DNA of 63,086 nucleotides from CAZKRU01 sp964555235. GTDB taxonomy: Bacteria > Verrucomicrobiota > Verrucomicrobiia > Methylacidiphilales > CAMAQI01. A model generated the notes under the pieces. That model worked only from the letters and a program-made list of their open reading frames with translations, was not told the DNA's origin and did no database searches. Within the stretch, counting starts at the first letter, position 1; each line of letters starts with the position of its first letter. This document shows positions 42,400-50,522 of this stretch, in pieces. Where the stretch lies: the NCBI GenBank assembly GCA_964555235.1, contig CAZKRU010000012.1, positions 1-63,086 of the forward strand, written 5' to 3'. The position numbers were made by a program, and so were the translations under genes.

Positions 42400-42990
42400 A
42401 TGGCATTCAAGTCAATTTCTTGCACGAAATGCGATTCAGCGATTCCGCTTTCTCAAGAAGCAACTCAATGGAAGCTCTCGTGTCAAAAATGTAATTCCTC
42501 GCTGGACGTTTATTCCCTGCCAGCATTTTATCGCAAACAGGTGAGTTCAGGGGTGGCAATCAATTCTGCGGATGGAAGTTCAAGCTGCTTCTTTCATCCG
42601 GAAAAGCAGGCGGAATGGATTTGTGAGAAATGCGGCCGATTTTTTTGCGAATTATGTCATATTGAATTGTTAGGACGTAAACTTTGTCCGCCATGCATGG
42701 CATCCACGGCGAAGCGCGATGAGGGAGTTAAGATCAATACGCGTTGCACGTTGCATGACCAGATCACGCTCTCAATTGCTATTCTGCCGCTTTTCTTTTG
42801 GCCATTAACCGTAATTTCAAGTGGTGCGGTATTTTACTATGGGATTAAGCATTGGAATTCGCCGGGAGGAATTCGGGGTGCTTCAAGAACGCGTCTATGG
42901 ATTGCATTTCTGATAGCGTTTTTGCAGATCGGATTCTGGATCTCATTACTGTTCGGATTTCTCTTGGGAGTTACGAAACCGCATGAATAA
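42400..42990 (+). CDS. Zinc-ribbon/B-box-like membrane protein
   Basis: A 196-residue protein. The N-terminus has a ribbon CTKC...CQKC (about residues 8-30). A second zinc site, FHPEKQAEWICEKCGRFFC, ELCH and CPPC (about residues 63-105), follows the B-box pattern. Two membrane helices lie near residues 127-150 and 166-190. It ends eight bases inside the next gene. Unknown function; the pairing of zinc modules with membrane helices resembles the GYF protein upstream, which suggests a shared complex. Confidence 0.65.
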   Translation: MAFKSISCTKCDSAIPLSQEATQWKLSCQKCNSSLDVYSLPAFYRKQVSSGVAINSADGSSSCFFHPEKQAEWICEKCGRFFCELCHIELLGRKLCPPCMASTAKRDEGVKINTRCTLHDQITLSIAILPLFFWPLTVISSGAVFYYGIKHWNSPGGIRGASRTRLWIAFLIAFLQIGFWISLLFGFLLGVTKPHE

Positions 42991-43438
42991 AAACGAAACA
43001 TCGTATGTCCGGATCATTGGGTGGGGAGTGCGAACACGTCAGGGAACCTATTCGCTTTGGCTTGGCCCCGATCATCTAGTGAACGTTTGTCGACATGCCT
43101 ATGTAGAGGATTATCAGCGCTTTTACTTTGAGGATATCGAAGTAATGATTCTCCGAAGTACGACCACTTATGTAACTCAGATAATCGTTCTTTCGGTATT
43201 TCTGCTCGTCTCGATTTGCATCTTTTTATTGAAAACGGATGCGGCCATTGTACTGGGATCAATTTTGAGTGCCGCATTTGCATTGATTTTGATGATTCAT
43301 CTCTGGCGAGGTTCTAGCTGTACGTGTCACCTCCGAACCGCTGTTCAAACCCAAAAATTACCATCGATTACGAGATATCGACAGGCAGAAAAGCTTCTTA
43401 AAATTTTGAATGAAAAATGTGCATCTTTGCCTCAATGA
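42983..43438 (+). CDS. Hypothetical two-helix membrane protein
   Basis: A 151-residue protein with an N-terminal beta-rich domain (about residues 5-55), two membrane helices (about 58-80 and 86-108) and a short cytoplasmic tail. No motif is recognised. The ATG overlaps the previous gene, so it is translated with the B-box-like protein. Its start region, GVRTRQGTYSLWLGPDHLVNV, is consistent with a PH-like fold, but I cannot support that further. Confidence 0.55.
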   Translation: MNKNETSYVRIIGWGVRTRQGTYSLWLGPDHLVNVCRHAYVEDYQRFYFEDIEVMILRSTTTYVTQIIVLSVFLLVSICIFLLKTDAAIVLGSILSAAFALILMIHLWRGSSCTCHLRTAVQTQKLPSITRYRQAEKLLKILNEKCASLPQ

Positions 43439-43691
43439 GAGATAGGAGAAGTGTATTGAGGCTTGATTCATCCCAGTCCAAAAAAACGATCTCCGAGTAT
43501 AACCCGGGAGGGGGAGGCGGCTTTAACCGCAAAGGCTCGACTGCCTCAATGGTTTGAATTTGAAAATAAATCCCTATCGTTGCGGGCGGGACTCCAAGGG
43601 CCCGAAGAGAGACTCTTATTGATAGGCAATTTCAATTTTTGGACACTAATGGGCTTGGTTAATAAAAATCGGTTGTCACTCGGGGGTGGGG
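43439..43691 (+). other. Gap before ctaA, no supported gene
   Basis: A 253-base stretch with a short open frame (43463-43699) that begins at TTG without a ribosome site and has no recognisable product. It ends in GGGGGTGGGG immediately before the ctaA start. I see no clear promoter or terminator. Confidence 0.4.
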
Positions 43692-44708
43692 ATGGTTGAA
43701 TCATTCATGCGACGCGAATCGTTGTGCGGGCTTCATTGGTTTTCGGTGGTACTCGTTTTTTGTACGATTATTTTGATTTCGGTGGGGGCCTTTGTGACGA
43801 GCAAGGGGGCAGGTTTAGCGGTCCCGGATTGGCCGCAAAGTTACGGCTACAATATGTTTCTCTTTCCGATTTCACGCTGGGTCGGGCCGATTCTTTATGA
43901 GCACAGTCATCGGCTGATTGCCTCGGGGGTTGGCTTCATGACAATCATTCTGGCCGGTTGGATTTGGATGCGTGATTCGCGTTGTTGGATGAAGGGGCTT
44001 GGAGTGGCTGCTCTGGTGCTTGTGATTATTCAGGGACTCTTGGGAGGCTACCGGGTGGTCTGGTTGAAAGATTGGCTTGGACTTATTCATGGATGTACGG
44101 CCCAACTTTATTTCGGGATGATCCTGGCGATAGCGCTTTTTACTTCGCCGAGCTGGTTGAATCGGCGACGCGTTCCTGCGATGAGTCGAGGGTGGGTTTT
44201 TTTGGTTGGAATTTTAACGCTTTTGATTTACGGGCAATTGATTTTAGGAGCAGCGATGCGTCATGCGCATCGGGGGCTCTCGATCCCGGATTTTCCAAAG
44301 GCCTATGGTGCCTGGTGGCCGAAGATTGATGTGAAGCAGTTGGAAGAGATCAATCGAGTCCGTGAGATTCAAGGTCAAATGCCGACGACGCTGGGGTTGA
44401 TCCATCTTCAGATGATGCATCGAATTCTGGCGGCGATCTTGCTGGTAGGAATTCTGGCGGTCGCGTGGAAGACAAGCCTTCTCGCAGAAATTCCGAGTTT
44501 ATTGCGGCGTGGAACACAGGGTTGGGGGGCGGCGGTGCTCCTTCAGGCGGTTCTAGGAGTGGCAACGATCTGGACTCAAAAGGCAGCCGATATCGCCACA
44601 CTGCATGTGGCGGTAGGGGCGTTAGTTTTGGGAACCGGAGTGATTCTGGTTATTGTAGGGGGAGCAGCTGCAGGAATTTGGTCACCCGAGGAGAACTCAG
44701 GATGTTAA
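43692..44708 (+). CDS. ctaA: Haem A synthase, COX15/CtaA family
   Basis: A 338-residue membrane protein with about eight helices in two four-helix halves. Conserved histidines lie in EHSHRLIAS (helix 2), LIHGCTAQLYF, LIHLQMMHRILA and TLHVAVGALV, the haem ligands. The AFVTSKGAGLAVPDWPQSYG segment is the family loop. It oxidises the methyl group of haem O to give haem A for CoxA. I use the ATG at 43692; a GTG at 43686 is also possible. No ctaB is present here. Its stop overlaps the mgtC ATG. Confidence 0.9.
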   Translation: MVESFMRRESLCGLHWFSVVLVFCTIILISVGAFVTSKGAGLAVPDWPQSYGYNMFLFPISRWVGPILYEHSHRLIASGVGFMTIILAGWIWMRDSRCWMKGLGVAALVLVIIQGLLGGYRVVWLKDWLGLIHGCTAQLYFGMILAIALFTSPSWLNRRRVPAMSRGWVFLVGILTLLIYGQLILGAAMRHAHRGLSIPDFPKAYGAWWPKIDVKQLEEINRVREIQGQMPTTLGLIHLQMMHRILAAILLVGILAVAWKTSLLAEIPSLLRRGTQGWGAAVLLQAVLGVATIWTQKAADIATLHVAVGALVLGTGVILVIVGGAAAGIWSPEENSGC

Positions 44709-45397
44709 CCCATCAGGAAATACTTTTGAGAATAGCAGCTTCATTGGCAGCTGGATTTATTTTGGGTTTGGAGCGGGAAACGCATGGGCGGGCGGCGGGA
44801 CTACGTACGACGGCTCTGGTTTGTGTGGCCTCCTGTTTGGGGATGATTTTGTCGGAAAGCTTTTATATGGAAGGATTGAATGGGATTGCGAACCCAAGTG
44901 GGTGGCGGCCGGACCCCGCCCGGCTGGCGGCCGGAATTTTGACTGGGATCGGATTTTTAGGAGGCGGCGCGATTATTCGTCAGGGAAATATGGTCCACGG
45001 AGTGACGACTGCGGCCGTGCTCTGGTTTGTCACCGTGCTCGGGCTTTGTTTTGGAAGTGGAGCCTATTTTTTAGGGACACTCGGATTCGCTTCCGCCTTA
45101 CTGGCACTGTTTGTTTTTCCAAGAATTGAAAAAATGATGCGGAAGGATTCGTACGCAGAACTTCACGTAACGGTTTTGGAAGAGAGCATTCGGCACGATG
45201 AAATTGAAGAATATATTTTGAAGTGGGGGATCCGGATTAAGTCGGTTGATTTGGAATATGCGGTGACGGAAAAACAGCGGACCTTTGTTTTTAATCTAAA
45301 ATTTAAGCGATCCGATCTCGTCTCCCTGCCGGAGAATATCATTGATCGAATTGCAGTCTTGCCGGGGGTTTTGAAAGTGAAATGGGGACGGGTTTGA
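44702..45397 (+). CDS. MgtC/SapB family membrane protein
   Basis: A 231-residue protein whose first 140 residues match the MgtC membrane domain: GFILGLERETHGRAAGLRT, ALVCVASC, PARLAAGILTGIGFLGGGAII and GVTTAAVLWF. A cytoplasmic ACT-like C-terminal domain follows. MgtC proteins affect magnesium homeostasis and ATP synthase in pathogens; in free-living bacteria their role is less clear. The start at 44702 has GAGGAG nearby and overlaps ctaA by seven bases. The stop shares one base with the next ATG. There is no magnesium riboswitch in the short leader. Confidence 0.85.
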   Translation: MLTHQEILLRIAASLAAGFILGLERETHGRAAGLRTTALVCVASCLGMILSESFYMEGLNGIANPSGWRPDPARLAAGILTGIGFLGGGAIIRQGNMVHGVTTAAVLWFVTVLGLCFGSGAYFLGTLGFASALLALFVFPRIEKMMRKDSYAELHVTVLEESIRHDEIEEYILKWGIRIKSVDLEYAVTEKQRTFVFNLKFKRSDLVSLPENIIDRIAVLPGVLKVKWGRV

Positions 45398-46662
45398 TGG
45401 GTGGAGACGTTCAGGAACGGAAAACGTGTCGTCTTTGCGGATCGACGGCTCTCGAGCTTCGCTTCTCATTGGGGAGTACGCCACCGGCGAATGAATTTCT
45501 CACCAAGGAAGAGATTGGAAAGTCTCAGGAGGTTTTTCCGCTCGACGTCGTTCAGTGTGCTTCCTGCGGGCATATCGCGTTGAAACATGTTGTGAATCCA
45601 GAACGACTTTTTCGAAACTACGTTTATGTTTCCGGAACCTCTCCCACTTTTGTTGAGCATTTCCGACAGTATGCGGCGACGGTGATCGAACGGATGCAGT
45701 TGAAGGCGCCCGCCCGTGTGGTGGAGATTGGAAGTAACGATGGAACCTTGCTCCGATTTTTTAAAGAGGCGGGGTTTGAGGTGCTTGGAATTGATCCGGC
45801 TCGTGCGATTGCGGAAGCGGCGACGAGCAAAGGGATTCGGACGTTGCCGGAGTTTTTTGACCAAACGTTGGCGGAGCGCTTGATACGGGAGGAAGGCGAA
45901 GCGGCGGTGGTGGTAGCGAATAATGTTTATGCCCACGCGGATGATTTGGAGGGGATTGCGCGGGGGATTCGGCAAATGCTCTCGAAGGAAGGGCTTTTTG
46001 TTTTTGAAGTCTCGTATTGGGTGGATGTGATTGAACAACGACTTTTTGATACAATTTATCACGAACATGTGAGCTATCATTCGCTCAAGCCGCTCCTCGC
46101 TTTTTTTGATCGTCTTGAAATGGAGGTCATCGACGTCGAACGAGTGAAGACGCACGGGGGATCGATTCGGGTTTATGTGCAGAAGCGCGGCGGGGGAAGA
46201 GCCGTTTCGGAATCGGTTCAAAAGTTAGTTCGTTACGAGGAGGCCATGGAACTCTATGGGGTGGCTTGCTACGAGCGCTATGTGGAAAAATTGCAGAATT
46301 TAAAGAGGGAATTGCATCAGGTATTGAGGGGGCGTCAGAAAGCGGGAAAACGAATTGTCGGATTTGGGGCGCCTGCTAAGACGACCACGTTGATGTCTTA
46401 TTTTGGGTTGGATCGCTCGCTCATCGACTATCTGATCGACGACAGTCCGTTAAAGCAGGGGCTTTATTCCCCCGGTTTTCATCTTCCGGTGGTTTCGTCG
46501 GATTGCATGAAGTCTGCGTCGAACCGCCCGGATACGGTTTTAATCTTTGCTTGGAACTTTGCAGACTCCATCATTCAGAAGCACGAAGGCTTTTTGAAGG
46601 AGGGAGGGGAATTTGTCGTTCCCATTCCAGAAGTACGAGTGGTGGCCGCAGGAGGAAAATGA
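45397..46662 (+). CDS. Sugar C-methyltransferase family protein
   Basis: A 421-residue protein with the three parts of nucleotide-sugar C-methyltransferases: a zinc-binding N-terminus (CRLCGS and CASCGH, about residues 9-60), an S-adenosylmethionine Rossmann domain with VVEIGSNDGTLLRFFKE (about residues 108-124) and a C-terminal domain with GFGAPAKTTTLMSYFGL. These add a methyl carbon to a keto-sugar nucleotide. It opens a polysaccharide gene block together with the epimerase two bases downstream. The start is 45397, overlapping the mgtC stop by one base; ATG at 45382 is an alternative. Confidence 0.8.
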   Translation: MGGDVQERKTCRLCGSTALELRFSLGSTPPANEFLTKEEIGKSQEVFPLDVVQCASCGHIALKHVVNPERLFRNYVYVSGTSPTFVEHFRQYAATVIERMQLKAPARVVEIGSNDGTLLRFFKEAGFEVLGIDPARAIAEAATSKGIRTLPEFFDQTLAERLIREEGEAAVVVANNVYAHADDLEGIARGIRQMLSKEGLFVFEVSYWVDVIEQRLFDTIYHEHVSYHSLKPLLAFFDRLEMEVIDVERVKTHGGSIRVYVQKRGGGRAVSESVQKLVRYEEAMELYGVACYERYVEKLQNLKRELHQVLRGRQKAGKRIVGFGAPAKTTTLMSYFGLDRSLIDYLIDDSPLKQGLYSPGFHLPVVSSDCMKSASNRPDTVLIFAWNFADSIIQKHEGFLKEGGEFVVPIPEVRVVAAGGK

Positions 46663-46663
46663 G

Positions 46664-47728
46664 ATGAGTGAATACCAATATTTAAATGAAGTTCAGGAAG
46701 TCTGCCGACGTTTGGGGAAGGAGTCCCAGGCGTTTAGCGATACGCGAATTTTGATCAGTGGCGGCGGTGGTTTTCTGGGGCAGTACTTCCAGGAGATTTT
46801 TCGCTATTTAAATCAAGAGGTCTTGTTGAAGCCGTGTCATGTGACGATCTGCGAAAATTACATTGTTCACTCCGTGATTCCTCCACAGCCCGATAATCCG
46901 CATGTCACCTATATGAGACATGACGTGATTCAACCGCTCAATCTGAAAGAGAAAGTGGATTACATTATTCACGCGGCGGGAATTGCGAGTCCTTTTTATT
47001 ATCGGAAGTATCCGTTGGAGACGTTGGAGGTTTCGACGACCGGGACAAAGAATTTGTTGACCCTGGCGCTTCACAAAGAGGTAAAAGGATTTCTTTATTT
47101 CAGTTCGAGTGAAATTTATGGAGACCCGGATCCGAAATATGTTCCGACGCCGGAATCCTACCGTGGGTATGTCTCGTGCATGGGGCCGCGTGCTTGCTAT
47201 GACGAGTCGAAACGGGTCGGAGAGACGCTCTGTTCGGTTTACAACACTCTTTACGGTTTGCCGACGAAATGGGTGCGGCCGTTTAATGTTTACGGCCCTG
47301 GAATGCGTGAAATGGATTACCGGGTGCTTCCGAATTTCGCGAGTCGGATTATTGGGGGGAAGCCGATGAATGTTTATGGTCATGGGAATCAGACCCGGAC
47401 GTTCTGTTTTATCACGGATGCGATGCTCGGATTTATTCTGACGCTGATCAAGGGTTTGCCGGGGGAGGCGTACAATGTTGGGAATCCGTCACCGGAAGTT
47501 TCGATGATGCAACTCGTCAAAACCCTCGAAAAGGTCGAGGGGCGATCCTTGGCGGTCAATACGGTTGAATATCCGGATTCTTATCCTGCGGATGAGCCGC
47601 AGCGTCGTTGTCCTGACATCAAGAAGGCGTCGATTCATTTAGGGTTTCAGCCTGAAGTGGATTTGGAGCAAGGACTCGAACGGTTTATGCGCTGGGCGAA
47701 AACGACGTATCGCGGGGTTCAAGTTTGA
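46664..47728 (+). CDS. NAD-dependent sugar-nucleotide epimerase/decarboxylase
   Basis: A 354-residue extended short-chain dehydrogenase. The NAD-binding loop is ISGGGGFLGQYF (about residues 27-38), the catalytic pair is Tyr-x-x-x-Lys in CYDESKRVGE, and RPFNVYGPGM and RTFCFITDAM are typical of UDP-glucuronate decarboxylase or dTDP-glucose dehydratase relatives. The exact substrate is not readable. GGAGG eight bases before the ATG at 46664 decides the start. It likely makes an activated sugar for the glycosyltransferases that follow; the GT61 gene begins inside its stop. Confidence 0.8.
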   Translation: MSEYQYLNEVQEVCRRLGKESQAFSDTRILISGGGGFLGQYFQEIFRYLNQEVLLKPCHVTICENYIVHSVIPPQPDNPHVTYMRHDVIQPLNLKEKVDYIIHAAGIASPFYYRKYPLETLEVSTTGTKNLLTLALHKEVKGFLYFSSSEIYGDPDPKYVPTPESYRGYVSCMGPRACYDESKRVGETLCSVYNTLYGLPTKWVRPFNVYGPGMREMDYRVLPNFASRIIGGKPMNVYGHGNQTRTFCFITDAMLGFILTLIKGLPGEAYNVGNPSPEVSMMQLVKTLEKVEGRSLAVNTVEYPDSYPADEPQRRCPDIKKASIHLGFQPEVDLEQGLERFMRWAKTTYRGVQV

Positions 47729-48849
47729 GGTTTCAGTTGGAAGGCGTTCGACCGAACGCTTGGGAGAGTCTCCGTGGCGGTTTTCGGCAGATGCGGTACA
47801 AGTATCGACTTCGTCAATCGGGTTTTCGTCGGGAGTCACTGGTGCGCGCGGCGGGATGTCGGATTCTCCGTGAAGCGCGGGTATTGGAGCCCGGCCCTGT
47901 TCCAATGATTTTTGGAGAGGGGAATTCGGAGTTGAAGCAACTTTGGACGGTGATTGCGCCGTATCACGAAGGGGAGAGCTTCGTTGCGAAAATAAAGGGC
48001 GCACGAGTATGGGGAAATCCGTTTGCAATCACTTCACCGGGCGGAGAATTTTTTGAGGATCTGGTCTGGGATCCGGTAGATCTCAGGCGTGTGATTCCAC
48101 TTCCTTCGCTGCCCGTACGGAGCATTGCAGACTCCGTGGTTTTGCTGGGACTGCACCGGAGTCGGAATTATTATCATTGGCTCGTGGAGTGTTTGCCTCG
48201 TTTGATGTTGCTTGAGGGGAGTTGGGGTTCGATGAAGTTTTTGGTGCCACGGATGAAATCGTTTCACCGGGGGAGCATGGAGATGCTTGGGATTTCTGAA
48301 TCACAACTCATCGAGTTTGACCCCGACCAGGAAATTTTGGAGGTGGGTGAGCTGGTGATTCCGTCACGAATTGGAGCCAATCGAAAGCTTTCCGCAGAGG
48401 GGGTCACATGGTTGAGGAAGAGTTTCAATTTTGAAAGCGACGCGAGAAATCGAATGCTTTTCGTTTCGCGAGGAATGGCTTCGACTCGGCGGTTGATCAA
48501 CGAGAACGCAATTCAAAAAATTCTAGCGGAATCGGGTTTTGAGCGTGTGGAAGGGGATCGGCTTTCGTTCCGGGAACAGGTAGCGCTTTTTTCAAAGGCT
48601 TCAGCGATAGTGGGAGCCCATGGTGCAGGATTGGCGAATAGTCTCTTTTGCGCTCCGGGAGTCCCCCTGCTGGAGTTTTCAGGGGACGATTACATCAATC
48701 CTTGCTGTGCAGAACTGGCTTCCTCCGGGGGATTGCCCTATGGGCTTGTCATCGGAAAATCAGATTCGGCCGGAAACTATGAAATCGATGCGACGGCTCT
48801 AAATGAGGGACTGCAGGCGATGGATGCAGGGTTTAAAACCGGGGCTTGA
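47725..48849 (+). CDS. Glycosyltransferase family 61 protein (DUF563)
   Basis: A 374-residue protein. The GT61/DUF563 core is seen in RNYYHWLVECLPRLMLL (about residues 145-161), MLFVSRGMASTRRLINE and the C-terminal IVGAHGAGLANSLFC, with GVPLLEF. These are inverting transferases that act on polysaccharide or glycoprotein. The first codon is TTG at 47725, overlapping the previous stop (TTGA); the next in-frame ATG (residue 23) is possible. Its 3' end overlaps the convergent panD gene by 17 bases. Confidence 0.75.
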   Translation: MRFQLEGVRPNAWESLRGGFRQMRYKYRLRQSGFRRESLVRAAGCRILREARVLEPGPVPMIFGEGNSELKQLWTVIAPYHEGESFVAKIKGARVWGNPFAITSPGGEFFEDLVWDPVDLRRVIPLPSLPVRSIADSVVLLGLHRSRNYYHWLVECLPRLMLLEGSWGSMKFLVPRMKSFHRGSMEMLGISESQLIEFDPDQEILEVGELVIPSRIGANRKLSAEGVTWLRKSFNFESDARNRMLFVSRGMASTRRLINENAIQKILAESGFERVEGDRLSFREQVALFSKASAIVGAHGAGLANSLFCAPGVPLLEFSGDDYINPCCAELASSGGLPYGLVIGKSDSAGNYEIDATALNEGLQAMDAGFKTGA

Positions 48850-49204
48850 TTCCCATACGGTGCGGCTGATTTTTTTCATTCAAAACAAGGACAGAAGGCT
48901 CGTGACGAAGGGCTTCCTCGGGAGTGAGTTCGGCGAAGCTCATGATGGTGAGCAGATCTCCCGGCTTTCCAAGATGGGAGGTGGCGCCATTCAATTCGAT
49001 CGCTCCGGATCCCATGGGCCCGTAAATGACGTAAGTCTCAAATCGTTGGCCATTGGCCAAGTTGGAGACGAGGATGCGCTCGTAACGGAGGAGGCCGACT
49101 TTTTTGGCCAAATCCTCGGCAATCGTCAGGCTTCCCTCGTAGTCCAGACAGGCGGCGGTCACCGTGGCGCGATGAATTTTTGATTTAAGCAGATGGACTA
49201 ACAT
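48833..49204 (-). CDS. panD: Aspartate 1-decarboxylase
   Basis: A 123-residue pro-enzyme that makes beta-alanine for pantothenate. It begins MLVHLLKSKIHRATVT. The self-cleavage pair is Gly24-Ser25, in DYEGSLTI; cleavage there yields the pyruvoyl group. The other conserved residue sites, the VYGPMGSG region and LNGA (about residues 60-73), are present. I use the ATG at 49204, since upstream codons are not conserved. It lies on the opposite strand to the surrounding polysaccharide genes and overlaps the GT61 gene tail to tail, so it appears inserted into the block. Confidence 0.95.
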   Translation of the reverse strand: MLVHLLKSKIHRATVTAACLDYEGSLTIAEDLAKKVGLLRYERILVSNLANGQRFETYVIYGPMGSGAIELNGATSHLGKPGDLLTIMSFAELTPEEALRHEPSVLVLNEKNQPHRMGIKPRF

Positions 49205-49321
49205 AACTGGTGGCTGGTAGGTATAACTGCAAAATGCTGGTTTGAAAGCGGAAATTGAATTGTTTGAAGTCCTTTTTCCCTCCAACGTAGAAGGCGAGTG
49301 AACTTGAATCTAAATCGTTAA

Positions 49322-49410
49322 ACAGAGAATCCGCAGATGTACTCAGATTTTCACAGATTTTGGACTGGCAAGAAGCAGGTGATGGGAAATCCCGTAAATC
49401 TGTGGATGAA
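49322..49410. repeat. Intergenic repeat, family B pair
   Basis: Between the divergent panD and 49434 genes are inverted family B units: AATCCGCAGATGTACTCAGA and TTTTCACAGATTTTGG on one side, and TAAATCTGTGGATGAA (about 49395-49410) on the other. TAAATCTGTGGAT is identical to 135-147. The AAATCTGTG and CACAGATTT parts can pair across a loop of about 30 bases. No promoter for either gene is evident in the remaining gap (49205-49433). Confidence 0.5.
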
Positions 49411-49433
49411 CCTTCTACGGAGTTTCGATTAAA

Positions 49434-50522
49434 GTGAAAGAAGCCTCTCGATGTTGGTTGGTCTTGGGGGATGATCGGAATGCGCGACACCGTCGATTGG
49501 GACGATTTTTTCAAGAGGCGGGGGAAGCGATGGGAGGGCGCGTGATGGTGCGCGATGTCCGTCCAATGCTGGAGACACTTCGAAGTTTGAAGGAAGAGAA
49601 GTCTCCCGATTTTGAGTTGGCGCGGGATGGACTGAAGGACAAATTCATTCGAATTCTCCTCGGATTTGAAGTGGACGAACTGATCTCATTGGATGCAATG
49701 CATTCGGTTGTGCCGGATATTTTTATTAACCACGAACGTCCGACGCGGGTGAGTTCCATTTGGGTGAGTGAGCCTAAACAGATTTTTGAAGGAGCGGATT
49801 GGGTGGGGACTGGGATTCCTTTGGTCGAAAAAGAGATCACTCACACGCGGATCCGCCATTGGAATTGGGAGTCGGAACTCTTTGAAAAAGAAAAAAGTCC
49901 CTGGGGGATTGAATGGCATTCGTGTTTACCGGCCGCGCCCCGCGCCTATTTCCGACAGGCAGTTTCCGAGCCAAGGGAGGGGAAAATCTTTTGGGATCTT
50001 TCCGGGATTCCCTGGCCAGCAATCGACGCGGAATTATTGAAGCCGCTTCAACAAGGAATCGCTCGTGAGGAATGGATGGCATTGACTCGAGTAAAGTCAT
50101 GGGGTTCGAATCGGTGCCGGTTGCTCTGGGAGTTTTCACGGGCTTCCGAAAATCACGCGCTTTATGGGGCGGTTGAAGCTTTGGGGGCCTGGGGAATTCG
50201 AAGTCAGGAGCTTCCGAGCTTCTGGGATTATCCCGAGCTTCTGGCAAGATATCCCTTCCACGGGTTTGCGAGTGATTATTTGGAATCAGAAAAAATCATG
50301 GAAGCGAAAGCGCTTGGCTCGATTCCGGTTCTTTTTTCGAATGAAGAATTCAGGGTGGAGAAGTCCTTGGGTGATGGAGTGGTTCACACGCCGGAGGAAT
50401 TGATTCGAGAGTATCAATCGAATCGGAAGGGATTTTCTGAGGAGAGCCGTTCGCTCCGAAATGAGATCGAGGCGTCGGGACTGTGGGAGCATCGATTGAA
50501 GCAATGGCAGGGGGAAGTGTGA
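49434..50522 (+). CDS. Unrecognised protein of the polysaccharide region
   Basis: A 362-residue soluble protein. It has no signal peptide or membrane helix and I recognise no family. A Rossmann-like N-terminus (CWLVLGDDRNARHRRLGRFF) and a C-terminal part with MEAKALGSIPVLFSNEE are reminiscent of GT-B glycosyltransferases, where the C-terminal block often reads E-x-x-A-xG-x-P-V. That would fit its place before the CgeB-like gene, which starts inside its 3' end. It starts at GTG (49434) with a weak GGAG upstream. The idea of a transferase is tentative. Confidence 0.55.
   Translation: MKEASRCWLVLGDDRNARHRRLGRFFQEAGEAMGGRVMVRDVRPMLETLRSLKEEKSPDFELARDGLKDKFIRILLGFEVDELISLDAMHSVVPDIFINHERPTRVSSIWVSEPKQIFEGADWVGTGIPLVEKEITHTRIRHWNWESELFEKEKSPWGIEWHSCLPAAPRAYFRQAVSEPREGKIFWDLSGIPWPAIDAELLKPLQQGIAREEWMALTRVKSWGSNRCRLLWEFSRASENHALYGAVEALGAWGIRSQELPSFWDYPELLARYPFHGFASDYLESEKIMEAKALGSIPVLFSNEEFRVEKSLGDGVVHTPEELIREYQSNRKGFSEESRSLRNEIEASGLWEHRLKQWQGEV

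Noticed and set aside
43463..43699. Short open frame before ctaA
   Set aside because: It starts at TTG with no ribosome site, has no family resemblance, and runs into the ctaA start.
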